A stretch of 64,000 nt of DNA from Megaleporinus macrocephalus (lineage: Eukaryota > Chordata > Actinopteri > Characiformes > Anostomidae). Positions 11,168 through 23,984 of this stretch are shown here, one piece after another. Position 1 is the first letter of the stretch; every line of letters starts with the position of its first letter. The position numbers were made by a program, and so were the translations under genes. Location of the stretch: the NCBI GenBank assembly GCA_021613375.1, contig CM038719.1:43549722-43613721 (forward strand), given 5' to 3'. The notes under the pieces are model-generated. The model was not told where the DNA came from. It ran no database searches and was given only the letters and a program-made list of their open reading frames with translations.

Positions 11168-14100
11168 TACAGTCGGTTCAGACAGAATTTTGTGGAGCTA
11201 CAGTCGGTTCAGACAGAATTTTGTTGGGCTACAGTCGGTTCAGACAGAATTTTGTGGGTTACAGTCGGTTCAGACAGAATTTTGTGGAGCTACAGTCAGT
11301 TCAGACAGAATTTTGTTGGGCTACAGTCAGTTCAGACAGAATTTTGTGGGTTACAGTCGGTTCAGACAGAATTTTGTGGAGCTACAGTCGGTTCAGACAG
11401 AATTTAGTGAGCTACAGTCGGTTCAGACAGAATTTTGTGGAGCTACAGTCAGTTCAGACAGAATTTTGTGGGTTACAGTCGGTTCAGACAGAATTTTGTG
11501 GAGCTACAGTCAGTTCAGACAGAATTTTGTGGGTTACAGTCGGTTCAGACAGAATTTTGTGGAGCTACAGTCAGTTCAGACAGAATTTTGTGAGCTACAG
11601 TCAGTTCAGACAGAATTTTGTGGGTTACAGTCGGTTCAGACAGAATTTTGTGGAGCTACAGTCGGTTCAGACAGAATTTTGTGGGTTACAGTCTGTTCAG
11701 GCAGAATTTTGTGGAGCTACAGTCGGTTCAGACAGAATTTTGTGAGCTACAGTCGGTTCAGACAGAATTTTGTGGAGCTACAGTCGGTTCAGACAGAATT
11801 TTGTGGGTTACAGTCGGTTCAGACAGAATTTTGTGGAGCTACAGTCGGTTCAGACAGAATTTTGTGGGGCTACAATCGGTTCAGACAGAATTTTGTTGGG
11901 CTACAGTCGGTTCAGACAGAATTTTGTTGGGCTACAGTCGGTTCAGACAGAATTTTGTTGGGCTACAGTCGGTTCAGACAGAACTTTGTTGGGCTACAGT
12001 CGGTTCAGACAGAATTTTGTTGGGCTACAGTCGGTTCAGACAGAATTTTGTTGGGCTACAGTCAGTTCAGACAGAATTTTGTGAGCTACAGTCGGTTCAG
12101 ACAGAATTTTGTGGAGCTACAGTCGGTTCAGACAGAATTTTGTTGGGCTACAGTCGGTTCAGACAGAATTTTGTGGGTTACAGTCGGTTCAGACAGAATT
12201 TTGTTGAGCTACAGTCAGTTCAGACAGAATTTTGTTGGGCTACAGTCAGTTCAGACAGAATTTTGTGGGTTACAGTCGGTTCAGACAGAATTTTGTGGAG
12301 CTACAGTCGGTTCAGACAGAATTTAGTGAGCTACAGTCGGTTCAGACAGAATTTTGTGGAGCTACAGTCAGTTCAGACAGAATTTTGTGGGTTACAGTCG
12401 GTTCAGACAGAATTTTGTGGAGCTACAGTCAGTTCAGACAGAATTTTGTGGGTTACAGTCGGTTCAGACAGAATTTTGTGGAGCTACAGTCAGTTCAGAC
12501 AGAATTTAGTGAGCTACAGTCAGTTCAGACAGAATTTTGTGGGGTTACAGTCGGTTCAGACAGAATTTTGTGGAGCTACAGTCAGTTCAGACAGAATTTT
12601 GTGGGTTACAGTCGGTTCAGACAGAATTTTGTGGAGCTACAGTCGGTTCAGACAGAATTTTGTGAGCTACAGTCGGTTCAGACAGAATTTTGTGGAGCTA
12701 CAGTCAGTTCAGACAGAATTTTGTGGGTTACAGTCGGTTCAGACAGAATTTTGTGGAGCTACAGTCGGTTCAGACAGAATTTTGTGGGGCTACAATCGGT
12801 TCAGACAGAATTTTGTTGGGCTACAGTCGGTTCAGACAGAATTTTGTTGGGCTACAGTCGGTTCAGACAGAATTTTGTTGGGCTACAATCGGTTCAGACA
12901 GAATTTTGTTGGGCTACAGTCGGTTCAGACAGAACTTTGTTGGGCTACAGTCGGTTCAGACAGAATTTTGTTGGGCTACAGTCGGTTCAGACAGAATTTT
13001 GTGAGCTACAGTCGGTTCAGACATAATTTTGTTGGGCTACAGTCGGTTCAGACAGAATTTTGTGGCTTACAGTCGGTTCAGACAGAATTTTGTGGGTTAC
13101 AGTCGGTTCAGACAGAATTTTGTTGGGCTACTGTCGGTTCAGACAGAATTTTGTGGCTTACAGTCGGTTCAGACAGAATTTTGTGGGTTACAGTCGGTTC
13201 AGACAGAATTTTGTTGGGCTACAGTCGGTTCAGACAGAATTTTGTGGCTTACAGTCGGTTCAGACAGAATTTTGTGGGTTACCAGTCGGTTCAGACAGAA
13301 TTCTGTGAGCTACAGTCCGGTTCAGACAGAATTTTGTTGGGCCACAGTCGGTTCAGACAGAATTTTGTTGGGCTACAATCGGTTCAGACAGAATTTTGTT
13401 GGGCCATTTGTTGGGTCTACAGTCGGTTCAGACAGACTTTGTTGGGCTACAGTCGGTTCAGACAGAATTTTGTTGGGCTACAGTCGGTTCAGACAGAATT
13501 TTGTGAGCTACAGTCGGTTCAGACATAATTTTGTTGGGCTACAGTCGGTTCAGACAGAATTTTGTGGCTTACAGTCGGTTCAGACAGAATTTTGTGGGTT
13601 ACAGTCGGGTTCAGACAGAATTTTGTTGGGCTACTGTCGGTTCAGACAGAATTTTGTGGCTTACAGTCGGTTCAGACAGAATTTTGTGGGTTACAGTCGG
13701 TTCAGACAGAATTTTGTTGGGCTACAGTCGGTTCAGACAGAATTTTGTGGCTTACAGTCGGTTCAGACAGAATTTTGTGGGTTACAGTCGGTTCAGACAG
13801 AATTCTGTGAGCTACAGTCGGTTCAGACAGAATTTTGTTGGGCTACAATCGGTTCAGACAGAATTTTGTTGGGCTACAATCGGTTCAGACAGAATTTTGT
13901 TGGGCTACAGTCGATTCAGACAGAACTTTGTTGGGCTACAATTGGTTCAGACAGAATTTTGTGAGCTACAGTCCGTTCAGACAGAATTTTGTTGGGCTAC
14001 AGTCGGTTCAGACAGAATTTTGTTGGGCTACAGTCGGTTCAGACAGAATTTTGTGAGCTACAGTCGGTTCAGACAGAATTTTGTTGGGCTACAGTCGGTT

Positions 14101-15680
14101 CAGACAGAATTTTGTGAGCTACAGTCGGTTCAGACAGAATTTTGTTGGGTTACAGTCGGTTCAGACAGAATTTTGTTGGGCTACAGTCGGTTCAGACAGA
14201 ATTTTGTGGGTTACAGTCGGTTCAGACAGAATTTTGTGGGTTACAGTCGGTTCAGACAGAATTTTGTGAGCTACAGTCGGTTCAGACAGAATTTTGTGGG
14301 TTACAGTCGGTTCAGACAGAATTTTGTGGGTTACAGTCGGTTCAGACAGAACTTTGTTGGGCTACAGTTGGTTCAGACAGAATTTTGTGGGCTACAGTCG
14401 GTTCAGACAGAATTTTGTGGGCTACAGTCGGTTCAGACAGAACTTTGTTGGGCTACAGTCGGTTCAGACAGAACTTTGTTGGGCTACAGTCGGTTCAGAC
14501 AGAATTTTGTGGCTTACAGTCGGTTCAGGCAGAATTTTGTGGGTTACAGTCGGTTCAGACAGAATTTTGTGGGTTACAGTCGGTTCAGACAGAATTTTGT
14601 TGGGCTACAGTCCGTTCAGACAGAATTTTGTGGGTTACAGTCGGTTCAGAAAGAATTTTGTTGGGCTACAGTCGGTTCAGACAGAATTTTGTTGGACTAC
14701 ATTCGGTTCAGACAGAATTTTGTGGGCTACAGTCGGTTCAGAAAGAATTTTGTTGGACTACAGTCGGTTCAGAAAGAATTTTGTTGGGCTACAGTCGGTT
14801 CAGACAGAATTTTGTGGGTTACAGTCGGTTCAGAAAGAATTTTGTTGGACTACAGTCGGTTCAGACAGAATTTTGTGGGCTACAGTCGGTTCAGACAGAA
14901 TTTTGTGGGTTACAGTCGGTTCAGACAGAATTTTGTGAGCTACAGTCGGTTCAGACAGAATTTTGTTGGGCCACAGTCGGTTCAGACAGAATTTTGTTGG
15001 GCTACAATCGGTTCAGACAGAATTTTGTTAGGCTACAGTCGATTCAGACAGAACTTTGTTGGGCTACAATTGGTTCAGACAGAATTTTGTGAGCTACAGT
15101 CGGTTCAGACATAATTTTGTTGGGCTACAGTCGGTTCAGACAGAATTTTGTGAGCTACAGTCGGTTCAGACATAATTTTGTTGGGCTACAGTCGGTTCAG
15201 ACAGAATTTTGTGGCTTACAGTCGGTTCAGACAGAATTTTGTTGGGCTACAGTCGGTTCAGACAGAATTTTGTGGCTTACAGTGGGTTCAGACAGAATTT
15301 TGTGGGTTACAGTCGGTTCAGACAGAATTTTGTGAGCTACAGTCGGTTCAGACAGAATTTTGTGGGTTACAGTCGGTTCAGACAGAATTCTGTGGGTTAC
15401 AGTCGGTTCAGACAGAATTTTGTGGAGCTACAGTCGGTTCAGACAGAATTTTGTTGGGCTACAGTCCGTTCAGACAGAATTTTGTGGGCTACAGTCGGTT
15501 CAGAAAGAATTTTGTTGGACTACATTCGGTTCAGACAGAATTTTGTGGGCTACAGTCGGTTCAGAAAGAATTTTGTTGGACTACAGTCGGTTCAGAAAGA
15601 ATTTTTTTGGACTACAGTCGGTTCAGACAGAATTTTGTGGGCTACAGTCGGTTCCGACAGAATTTTGTGGGTTACAGTCG
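11168..15680. repeat. 30/31-bp satellite-like array, about 147 copies
   Basis: Every unit holds tacagtcggttcagacagaa then ttttgt and a variable end: ggagc, tgggc and tggac give 31 bp; gggt, gagc, ggct and gggc give 30 bp. Variants are grouped: ggagc/gggt units dominate the first third, tgggc/ggct units the middle, and tggac/aaagaa variants the last kilobase. Larger blocks recur, for example 11770-12084 and 12690-13004, which are 920 bp apart. All long frames here (FRQNFVGYS, LQSVQTEFC, ATVGSDRIL) are the three readings of the repeat. Confidence 0.98.
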
Positions 15681-16289
15681 AGGTCAGAGGGGATTTTCGT
15701 GGGATGTTTTATGGTCTGAACAGGATTTTTAAGTTGCAGCTGGGTTCATATGTAAAAAAAAAGATTTCGGGTCAGCTGGGGTCATTCTAGATAGGTTTGA
15801 AGAAAAACCTCAGACCCATTTAACCTCTAGGGTCAGCAAATCTACTGAAGGGACAAAACAGAAATTTCATTTCAAATATATATATAAACAAACTAAATAG
15901 ATCTGTGAGGCGGTTCAAAAGTACTGTCTGCGAGTGAGGCTGGAGCTCTTGATGACCCACTGATAGCAGACAGAGCGATTCGTATAGCGCTATGGTAATG
16001 AGGCAGGCGTTATTGGGTAATTTAGGAGGCAAGAAAACTTTGACTTTGACTCCTGTAAACAGGAGCAGATGTTCAGGTTGTTTCACACTCACAGAGGAGA
16101 CGCTCTGGAGAATGACTGACTGCAACTTGTCCTCGGATGAAAGTGTTAAGGACAACGAGGAGGAATGTTGCCGTCATGAGTTTCAGCTCAGACTGAGATG
16201 AATGATGAAGGTCTCATGTGTATCTTCAGCTTATATACATTTGTTATGATCTCTAAAGTGTTTCTCCAGCATGCATCAGCCATAACATC
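15681..16289. other. Non-coding sequence between arrays
   Basis: The first 60 bp look like decaying repeat units. The rest shows no gene. A short frame at 15992-16201 has no recognisable similarity. Confidence 0.45.
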
Positions 16290-16965
16290 AAACCACCTCC
16301 TCATATCTACACCCACTCCATCAGCTCCACTGACCATACAGGACCTCCACTCACTGTCCACTGTATCAGCTCCACTGACTATACAGGACCTCCACTCACT
16401 GTCCACTGTATCAGCTCCACTGACCATACAGGAGCTCCACTCACTGTCCACTGTATCAGCTCCACTGACCATACAGGACCTCCACTCACTGTCCACTGTA
16501 TCAGCTCCACTGACCATACAGGAGCTCCTCTTACAGACTGTAGTTCATCTGATTCTCTGTATACTTTATTACTCTGTTCTTTAATGATCAAGACCCCCAC
16601 AGGACCACCACAGAGCAGATACTATTAGGGAGGTGGGTCATTCTCAGCACTGCAGTGACACTGACGTGGCGGTGGTATGTTAGTGTGTGTCGTGCTGGTG
16701 TGAGTGGATCAGACACAGCAGTGCTGCTGCTGGAGTGTTTAAACACTGTGTCCACTCACTGTCCACTCTATTAGACACTCCTACTACTTGCTGGTCCACC
16801 TTGTAGATGTAAAGTCAGAGACAGTAGCTCATCTGGTGCTGCACAGTTTGTGTTCCTCTAGTTCTTCATCAATGGACACAGGACGCCGCCCACAGGACAC
16901 TGCTGTCTGGATAGTTTTGGTTGGTGGATGATTCTCAGTCCAGCAGTGACACTGAGGTGTTTAGG
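16290..16965 (-). mobile_element. Non-autonomous DNA transposon-like repeat, minus strand
   Basis: Read on the minus strand it runs: cacctcagtgtcactgctgg, the ggacacaggacgccgccc complement module, ttacatctacaaggtggacc, gtgtctgatccactcacacc, ctgctctgtggtggtcctgt, then about four and a half copies of the 45-bp unit (16315-16525). The order agrees with a repeat I recognise from other fish genomes, so this copy is the colinear one and that at 3192-4430 is rearranged. Confidence 0.75.
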
Positions 16966-17329
16966 AGACAGCCACACTCCTCTCTGGGTTTCTCATGTTG
17001 TTCTACTCAGAGGAAGCAGTAAAAACCCTCCAGTCTCCAGCGAGATGTTGGATCTTCTGCATGGGTGTTGCATTGGACTGATGTCCTACGTTGCTATGAT
17101 TACACAACCAACTATGAGTGGAACACCACCATCCTTTCCATTCTCCTCCCATCACAGGTGATGTCAGTAGACAGATCCCGGGCAATATCCTGGAGTGCAC
17201 ACACGAGTGACCCAGATGGAGCGAATGATGCCAGGAGGGATCCTCAGAGCATGACAGACTGATCTGGGTCAAGTTCCTCATGTACATGATTCAGGTAGCC
17301 TGCAAGAAGTTCCATCATTCCTTCTATCA

Positions 17330-17990
17330 GGAGTCTTGCTACGCATGGGTTCTTGCAAAGGGATCTTCACAGATAATCCAAACAGCAGGACATCATCACC
17401 CACAAGGCCTTGGGTCCCTGTTCTGAAGAGTCAGCGCTCATGCTGTCTACAGGGAGGAGTGCTTCATCTGTTGAGACCTGATGACATGCCAGAACGGGTC
17501 CTGAAAGCTTGTGCCAGCCAGCTGGCTGAAACTTCAACATCTCCTTGGCACCGTCTTCTGTTCCCACCTGTCCCGAAACCCATTCTGAAGAAGCCCAACA
17601 TCACATGCTGCAAGGAATCTCAGCCAACTGTACTCACACCAGTCACAGTGAAGTGCTGTGGAATGCTGGTCTTTACTAATGTTAAGAGCCACATCTGCAA
17701 ACCTCTGGATACTCATCTCGTCCTGAACAGATCCACTGGATGTGGAACATCACTGGAAATGCTCACTGCACTGAACCATCTGGAGGACAAGAACGCCCAT
17801 TTAAGAATACTGTTCATTGACTTCAGCATTCAGCACAGTTCTTCTCCCAGCTCAGGACGCTTGGAATCAATCCCACAGTCTGGATTCTGAAGGTCCTCAC
17901 TAGAAGACCTCGGTCTGTTAGGACAAATGGCCATATGTACTCTCAACACAAGGCATCAGCCATGATCTACATACTGTACACCCACCACTG
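17330..17990 (+). mobile_element. CR1/L2-type LINE reverse transcriptase remnant, 5' part
   Basis: The frame at 17336-17890 contains PDDMPERVLKACASQLAE, PKPILKKPNITC, TVLTPVTVKCCGMLV, LNRSTGC and LRILFIDFS. These are the linker, fingers and first palm blocks of reverse transcriptases in fish CR1/L2-like LINEs. The expected FIDFSSAFNT continuation is broken by frameshift. A later frame near 17965-18030 (YTHHCNSKKNCNTI) fits the region before the catalytic FADD motif, which itself is absent. The element is inactive. Confidence 0.75.
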
Positions 17991-18199
17991 CAACTCCAAG
18001 AAGAACTGCAACACCATCATCAACAGCCTCATCAACAATAACAACAAGAAGAGTCTCTTCCTCAATATTAACAGAACCAGCAATTTGTACCTCAATATAA
18101 ACATTTACCTCGTTTATATAGGCAAAACTTTTGATTATGAAAAAAGTTATGAAATTCTAATTATGAAAAAGTGAATCTTCTCGTATTAATTGGTCACCA

Positions 18200-18990
18200 C
18201 ACAGTCCTGAGTCCTCTGCTGGAGAAGATTTGATGAAGTGGTTCTAATCAACATCTGACCAAATGATAGTGTTCAACTTTTTTGTACAAGCTGTGTACAT
18301 ACTACCTCCAAATCAGCTGCACACACAATACAGGGATAAAAGTATTGGGACGCCCCTCTCAATCACTGAACTCAGGTGTTTCATTCAGGCCCATTGCTGC
18401 AGGTGTATATAATCAAGCAGATAACCCTGTGAGGTTCTAAAGAGCTACTGAACTCCAGCGTGGTCTGTAATGGGATCCACCGTCACAACCAGTCAGTTAG
18501 TGAAACTTCTCCCCTCCTACATTTTCACCATCAGCTGTGAGAGTTTGATTGAATACTGGAAGTGTTTACACAGTATCTCAGTTACAAAGTGTCAGAGCTG
18601 GTAAAGTTACAGAGCGGGGACTTTGAGTGCTGATCAAAGAAGATCAGAATCCCTGGTGCTGAGCTGAGCCTTCATATCTGTGTTCAGGACCAGGGACAGC
18701 TCACTGGACATGTTGTTCAATGTGGTTGTTGTTGTAACTTTCTGTGTTGAGAACATTTGAACCACAAGAGATATTACAAATCTGATTACATCAATCAATT
18801 TCTGAGACAGTTCTGATCTTCTTTGATCTGCTACACGACCACCTTCCCATTGGACAAACTTGCCCTCGATCCAATGAGGCAGCTTTTCAAGATGGCAACC
18901 TCACGCGTTACTTGCTGTGGTATACAGATATGTCATTTTCTTTTGCTTCTAAATTAAAAAGGTGTCCTAAGACTTTTGTATAGGCAAGAC
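18200..18990 (+). mobile_element. Composite repeat with Tc1-like end, copy 1 of 2
   Basis: It shares about 700 bp with 20649-21395: gtggttctaatcaac, aaaagtattgggacgcccct, ggtgtatataatcaagcaga, ccagcgtggtctg, gatccaccgtcacaaccagt, then a tail ending aattaaaaaggtgtcct. The inner section is the 5' part of a Tc1-like transposon; the flanks are another element. It sits between the two halves of a LINE, so it inserted into the LINE. It carries about 55 bp near 18285-18340 missing from copy 2 and lacks about 33 bp present there. Confidence 0.7.
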
Positions 18991-19374
18991 TTTTGGTTTA
19001 CCCAAACAAAACATAGTGGTTACCCTTTAACCAACCCAGAATCCAGTGTGGGAGTAACTGATGGTGCAGAAGTCCAGATCCAGGCAAGTGTTGGTTCAAG
19101 GATGATGACTTCTACTTTATTTTAAACCAAACCAAACAAACAAGCAAACAAAAAAGAAACTAAACAAAAGTTCCTTCTTCTGCTCAACAAACACACTACT
19201 CAGCAGCACCACATTATCAAAGACTGTATGAGCTGGTATCAGCACCCCCTGTAGGACTGGAAGAACACTCCCTTAGATCTCCCAGATACCTCCCTCTACA
19301 TGCATAGGGAGCATAGTATTAGACTATTTATGATAATAGATGAAATAAGAAAGTGCTAATGTGGCTCCTACATC

Positions 19375-19965
19375 CCTCAGTGTAAGGAAAACCAGAGAGA
19401 TGGCTGTTGATTTCAGAAGAGGAACAGAGTGGACACACCTCTGATCACTGAGAGGCACATGGTGGAAAGAGTGAGCTGCTTTATTCTGCTGGGTTCTTAT
19501 AGCAGAGTATCTCACCTGGTTCCCCAACACACCGTCACACCTTATCCAACAGGTCCAACAACACCTTGGTTTCCCCAGAAAGCTGTAGAGAGTCCAGTTG
19601 GCACATCAGCTCCTCTGCAACTCCTGCAGGTCCACACTGGAGAGCATCCTGACCAGCTGCATTACAGTCTGCTCTGAAGGCTCCACTGCTGTGGAAACAG
19701 AAAACCTTGCAAAGGCTGGTGAAAACTTCCCAAACCATCACCGCCGCTGTCCTCCCACCCACGCATGTCATGCACACTAAAGAATATCTGAGGAAAGCCA
19801 GCAGTATCATCTCAGCCCCTACACACCACAGCCCATTCCTGTTCCACCAGCTACCGACTGGGATGAGATGCCAACGACAGTTTCCACCCTGGAGCTGTAG
19901 AACTGATCAGAGCACCACAGATCACGAATACCAGCACTACTTAAACTACATACACATTAATCTTA
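19375..19965 (+). mobile_element. CR1/L2-type LINE remnant, 3' part
   Basis: Continuation of the LINE begun at 17330. Frames contain MAVDFRR, ITERHMVERVSCFILLG, STLESILTSCITV, MQRLVKTSQTITAAVLP and EYLRKASSII. These match the C-terminal blocks of the same LINE class (VDFRR, VERV-FKFLG, ESILTSCITVWYGN, LRKA--I). They lie in different frames, so frameshifts are present. The section with the active-site FADD motif is lost. Confidence 0.75.
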
Positions 19966-20299
19966 TTCTGACTGACGTCTGTTCACAGCTTTTCATGAAT
20001 GGAGTGAAGAAAACATCTCAAAGTTAATTGGGGGAAATTCTGGTTCCATTGGCTTCCACTGGAAATAAAGAGTCCTAGCTCTGACAGCAGCGATGTTCTG
20101 ACAGACAGGCAGTGCCTGGCCAAATGAAAATAAGGTCAACGCTTAGATTTAATTGAGCAATTAAGAGGCTTTGATTGGATAATTACTGCAGTGATTCATG
20201 AGCTTCAGCTGCCAGCAGTTCTTTTACTTCCTAACTGATCCGCTGAGCAGCTTTACTACTTGAACAGCCACGTGAGAAGATAAAAATATCTCACTGTGT

Positions 20300-20640
20300 T
20301 TCAGAAGGTCAGATTATTGACCTGCATCCAGGAGAAGCTGGAATAACTGGAATTGGGATAAGAGCTGCCCAGTATGTCATTGACACCTGGAAGGTTAACA
20401 GTGGACTGTCAGATTGGCTGAAGAAAAGAAGAACTTGAAGGAGCGTGATTGGAGATCAATACAATGCTTGGTGAAGTCACAACCCTCTGAAGGCAGTATT
20501 ATGATCTGAGGGGCTTCGGTTGGTCAGGTGGACACTCAGCAATCGTATGTGGCAGGTCAGATGACCACCTGAATGTACTGAATGACCAGGATATCCCATC
20601 AATGCATTTGTTCTCATTCTAGGATTCTAGGAAAATATTA
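20300..20640 (+). mobile_element. Tc1-like transposase fragment, degenerate
   Basis: Broken translation shows QIIDLHPGEAGITGIGIRAA then QYVIDTWK, the N-terminal helix-turn-helix of a Tc1-like transposase, followed by a large deletion and GSIMI with a stop where the family has GGSIMVWG. It is not functional. Confidence 0.5.
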
Positions 20641-20648
20641 ATATTAAT

Positions 20649-21395
20649 ATCAGTCCTGTGCTGGAGAACATTTGAGTGGTTCTAATCAACGTCTGACCAA
20701 CTGATAGTGTTCAACTTTTTTGTAAAAGTATTGGGACGCCCCTCTCAATCACTGAATTCAGACGTCCCATTGCCGCAGGTGTATATAATCAAGCAGATAA
20801 CCCTGCAGTCTGTCTTTAAACACATTGGTGAAAGAGTGTGAGGTTCTAAAGAGCTACTGATCTCCAGCGTGGTCTGCAACAGGATCCACCGTCACAACCA
20901 GTCAGTTAGTGAAACTTCTCCCCTCCTACATTTTCACCATCAGCTGTGAGAGTTTGATTGAACACTGCAAGTGTTTACACAGTATCTCAGTCACAAAGTG
21001 TCAGAGCTGGTAAAGTTACAGAGCGGGGACTTTGAGTGCTGATCAAAGAAGACCAGAATCCCTGGTGCTGAGCTGAGCCTTCAGATCTGTGTTGAGAACC
21101 AGGGACAGCTCACTGGACATGGTGTTTAATGTGGTTGTTGTTGTAACTTTCTGTGTTGATAATGTTTGAACCACAAGAGATATTACAAATCTGATTACAT
21201 CAATCAATTTCTGAGACAGTTCTGATCTTCTTTGATCTGCTACACGACCACCTTCCCATTGGAAAAACTTGCCCTCGATCCAATATGGCGGCTTTTCAAG
21301 GTGGTGACCTCACGCGTTACTTGCTGGGGTATACAGATATGTCATTTTCTTTTGCTTCTGAATTAAAAAGGTGTCCTGAGACTTTTGACTCACCC
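20649..21395 (+). mobile_element. Composite repeat with Tc1-like end, copy 2 of 2
   Basis: It is closely similar to 18200-18990. It includes the 33 bp (cagtctgtctttaaacac and on) that copy 1 lacks, and its right end reads gagacttttgactcaccctg, probably the true terminus, directly followed by an AT microsatellite. Confidence 0.7.
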
Positions 21396-21397
21396 TG

Positions 21398-21401
<4 letters not shown>

Positions 21402-21451
<50 letters not shown>
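21402..21451. repeat. (AT)n microsatellite
   Basis: About 25 uninterrupted AT dinucleotides at the right edge of a transposon. Confidence 0.98.
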
Positions 21452-21452
<1 letters not shown>

Positions 21453-21459
21453 TTTTTAT

Positions 21460-22220
21460 ATAACAACAATAGAGGTGAATTGAATTGAACTGAAGTATCT
21501 AATCACTGGCTATTGTGGCCAATCCGAGTTATTTCTGGACCAGACTACACCGAGTCCCTCTCTCTCAGGCCAGAGTGTCGTTTTTAGTGGATTAGGGTCT
21601 CAAACTCTGCTCGCATGTAAACATTAATTAAAACCCCTCCTTTAACAGTTGATGCTGATTGTCGACAGTGTTGTGTAATGAGCGTGTTGTTCTTCTCGGC
21701 GTCCCGCCGACAGAGACGGGGAAACGAGAGCGGGACTGTTTTTACAACAGCCTTTTGTGAAATCAGATGATGTTTGATTGTCTCCAGCAGAGAGCATTTA
21801 TGGAACAGCTCGACAGCACATAGAGCTCAGCGTGAGTCCAACTCCCCCCGCCTTCCGCAGAGCCGCTTTAATATGCGCCACACAAACACCCCTCCGGTCC
21901 CCCGAGCCGCTCCAGTCACGTCTGTCTGCCAGGAGGAGCCGGGCCGGGCTGCGTTCACTCAGCTGCTGCCTTTAATTGTAGCTCGTCTGCAGGAAGGAGG
22001 AGAGCGCGAGCTCCACCCCCGTCCCAGCTCGCCGGAGATCATGACGTGTGTTTAAAATGGCTTTAACGGCCGTGTTTAAATTATGCATCACTTTTATCTT
22101 TGACTTCATCTTCTTCCTGTCAGACCTCAGAGAGAGCGCTGCTACATTCTGGAGCTCTTTTCAAAGTTCTGAGTCGTTTGACACGAAGAGTGAATGAAAC
22201 AAAGATCCATTAAAAGCTTC
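21460..22220. other. Unique, relatively GC-rich sequence without a gene
   Basis: No exon was recognised. Frames at 21774-22055 and 21778-21975 have no known family. The stretch 22050-22120 (ggctttaacggccgtgttta, attatgcatcacttttatct) has the look of conserved non-coding DNA, but this is only an impression. Confidence 0.35.
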
Positions 22221-22221
22221 C

Positions 22222-23645
22222 AAAACCAGATAACCAGATAACCAGATAACCAGATAACCAGATAACCACATAACCAGATAACCAGAAAACCAGATAACCA
22301 GATAACCAGAAAACCAGAAAACCACATAACCAGATAACCAGATAACCAGATAACCAGAAAACCAGATAACCAGAAAACCACAGAACCAGATAACCAGATA
22401 ACCAGATAACCAGATAACCAGAAAACCAGAAAACCACATAACCAGATAACCACATAACCAGATAACCAGAAAACCAGATAACCAGAAAACCAGATAACCA
22501 GATAACCAGAAAACCAGAAAACCACATAACCAGATAACCAGAAAACCAGATAACCAGAAAACCAGATAACCAGAAAACCACAGAACCAGATAACCAGATA
22601 ACCAGATAACCAGAAAACCAGATAACCACATAACCAGATAACCACATAACCAGATAACCAGAAAACCAGATAACCAGATAACCAGAAAACCAGAAAACCA
22701 CATAACCAGATAACCAGATAACCAGAAAACCAGATAACCAGATAACCAGATAACTAGAGAACCACATAACCAGATAACCACATAACCAGAAAACCAGAAA
22801 ACCACATAACCAGATAACCAGATAACCACATAACCACATAACCAGATAACCAGATAACTAGAGAACCAGATAACCACAGAACCAGATAACCAGAAAACCA
22901 GATAACCAGATAACCAGATAACCACATAACCAGATAACCACATAACCAGATAACCAGATAACCAGAAAACCAGAAAACCACATAACCAGATAACCAGATA
23001 ACCAGAAAACCAGATAACCAGAAAACCAGATAACCAGAAAACCAGATAACCAGAAAACCACATAACCAGATAACCAGATAACCAGAAAACCAGAAAACCA
23101 CATAACCAGAAAACCAGAAAACCACATAACCAGATAACCAGATAACCAGAAAACCAGATAACCAGAAAACCACATAACCAGATAACCAGATAACCAGATA
23201 ACCAGATAACCAGAAAACCACATAACCAGATAACCAGATAACCAGAAAACCAGATAACCAGATAACCAGAAAACCACATAACCAGATAACCAGATAACCA
23301 GAAAACCAGATAACCAGAAAACCAGAAAACCAGATAACCAGATAACCAGAAAACCAGATAACCAGAAAACCACAGAACCAGATAACGCGATAACGAGATA
23401 ACCAGATACTGAGATAACGAGATAACGAGATAACCAGAAAACCACAGAACCAGATAACGAGATAACGAGATAACCAGATAACCAGATACTGAGATAACCA
23501 GAAAACCAGATCACCAGATAACCAGAAAACCAGATCACCAGATTACCAGATAAGCAGATAACCACATAACCAGATAACCAGATAACCAGATAACCAGAAA
23601 ACCACATAACCAGATAACCAGATTACCAGATAACGAGATAACGAG
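22222..23645. repeat. 8-bp array (ataaccag and variants)
   Basis: About 175 units, chiefly ataaccag, aaaaccag and cataacca in changing order. The minus strand gives frames repeating WLSGYLVI because three 8-bp units make eight codons. Units near the right edge (23380-23645) are more divergent, with ataacgag, atactgag and atcaccag. Confidence 0.97.
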
Positions 23646-23984
23646 CTGCACCTCCCAACCACACCGCCGCCGTTTGGGATGCAAATCAAAATCACTAGCC
23701 TGTGAGAGTCAGTGTTCATAAGTTGGTTTGTTTAAGGCTGTCCTCGCGCTGGGTCCAGTTAGTTCACTCGTGTGATCGCTCAGCGTCCAGGCACCAAAAA
23801 TACTTCGATTTTCAAAAAAGACTTTAATTTAAAAAAATACTTAGATTTTCAAAAAAGACTTTAATTTAAAAAAAAAGACTTTAATTTAAAAAAAAGACTT
23901 TAGTCTAAAAACTTATGGTTCACTGTCTCTATTAGCTCAACTCACCTCTGCAGATCATGTAGGCTGATCTCTGCTGCTGACACC
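23646..23984. other. Short non-coding spacer
   Basis: No gene. From 23800 to 23905 a 25-28-bp segment (gactttaatttaaaaaa with cttagattttcaaaaaa) is repeated about four times. Confidence 0.5.

Noticed and set aside
11618..13528. Long frames repeating FRQNFVGYS, LQSVQTEFC and ATVGSDRIL
   Set aside because: These are three readings of one 30/31-bp array. The protein switches reading at each 31-bp unit, so no reading frame is kept by selection.
22222..23645. Possible CRISPR array or hydrophobic membrane protein (WLSGYLVI repeats)
   Set aside because: There are no constant repeats separated by unique spacers, only an 8-bp unit in direct tandem. The genome is that of a vertebrate.
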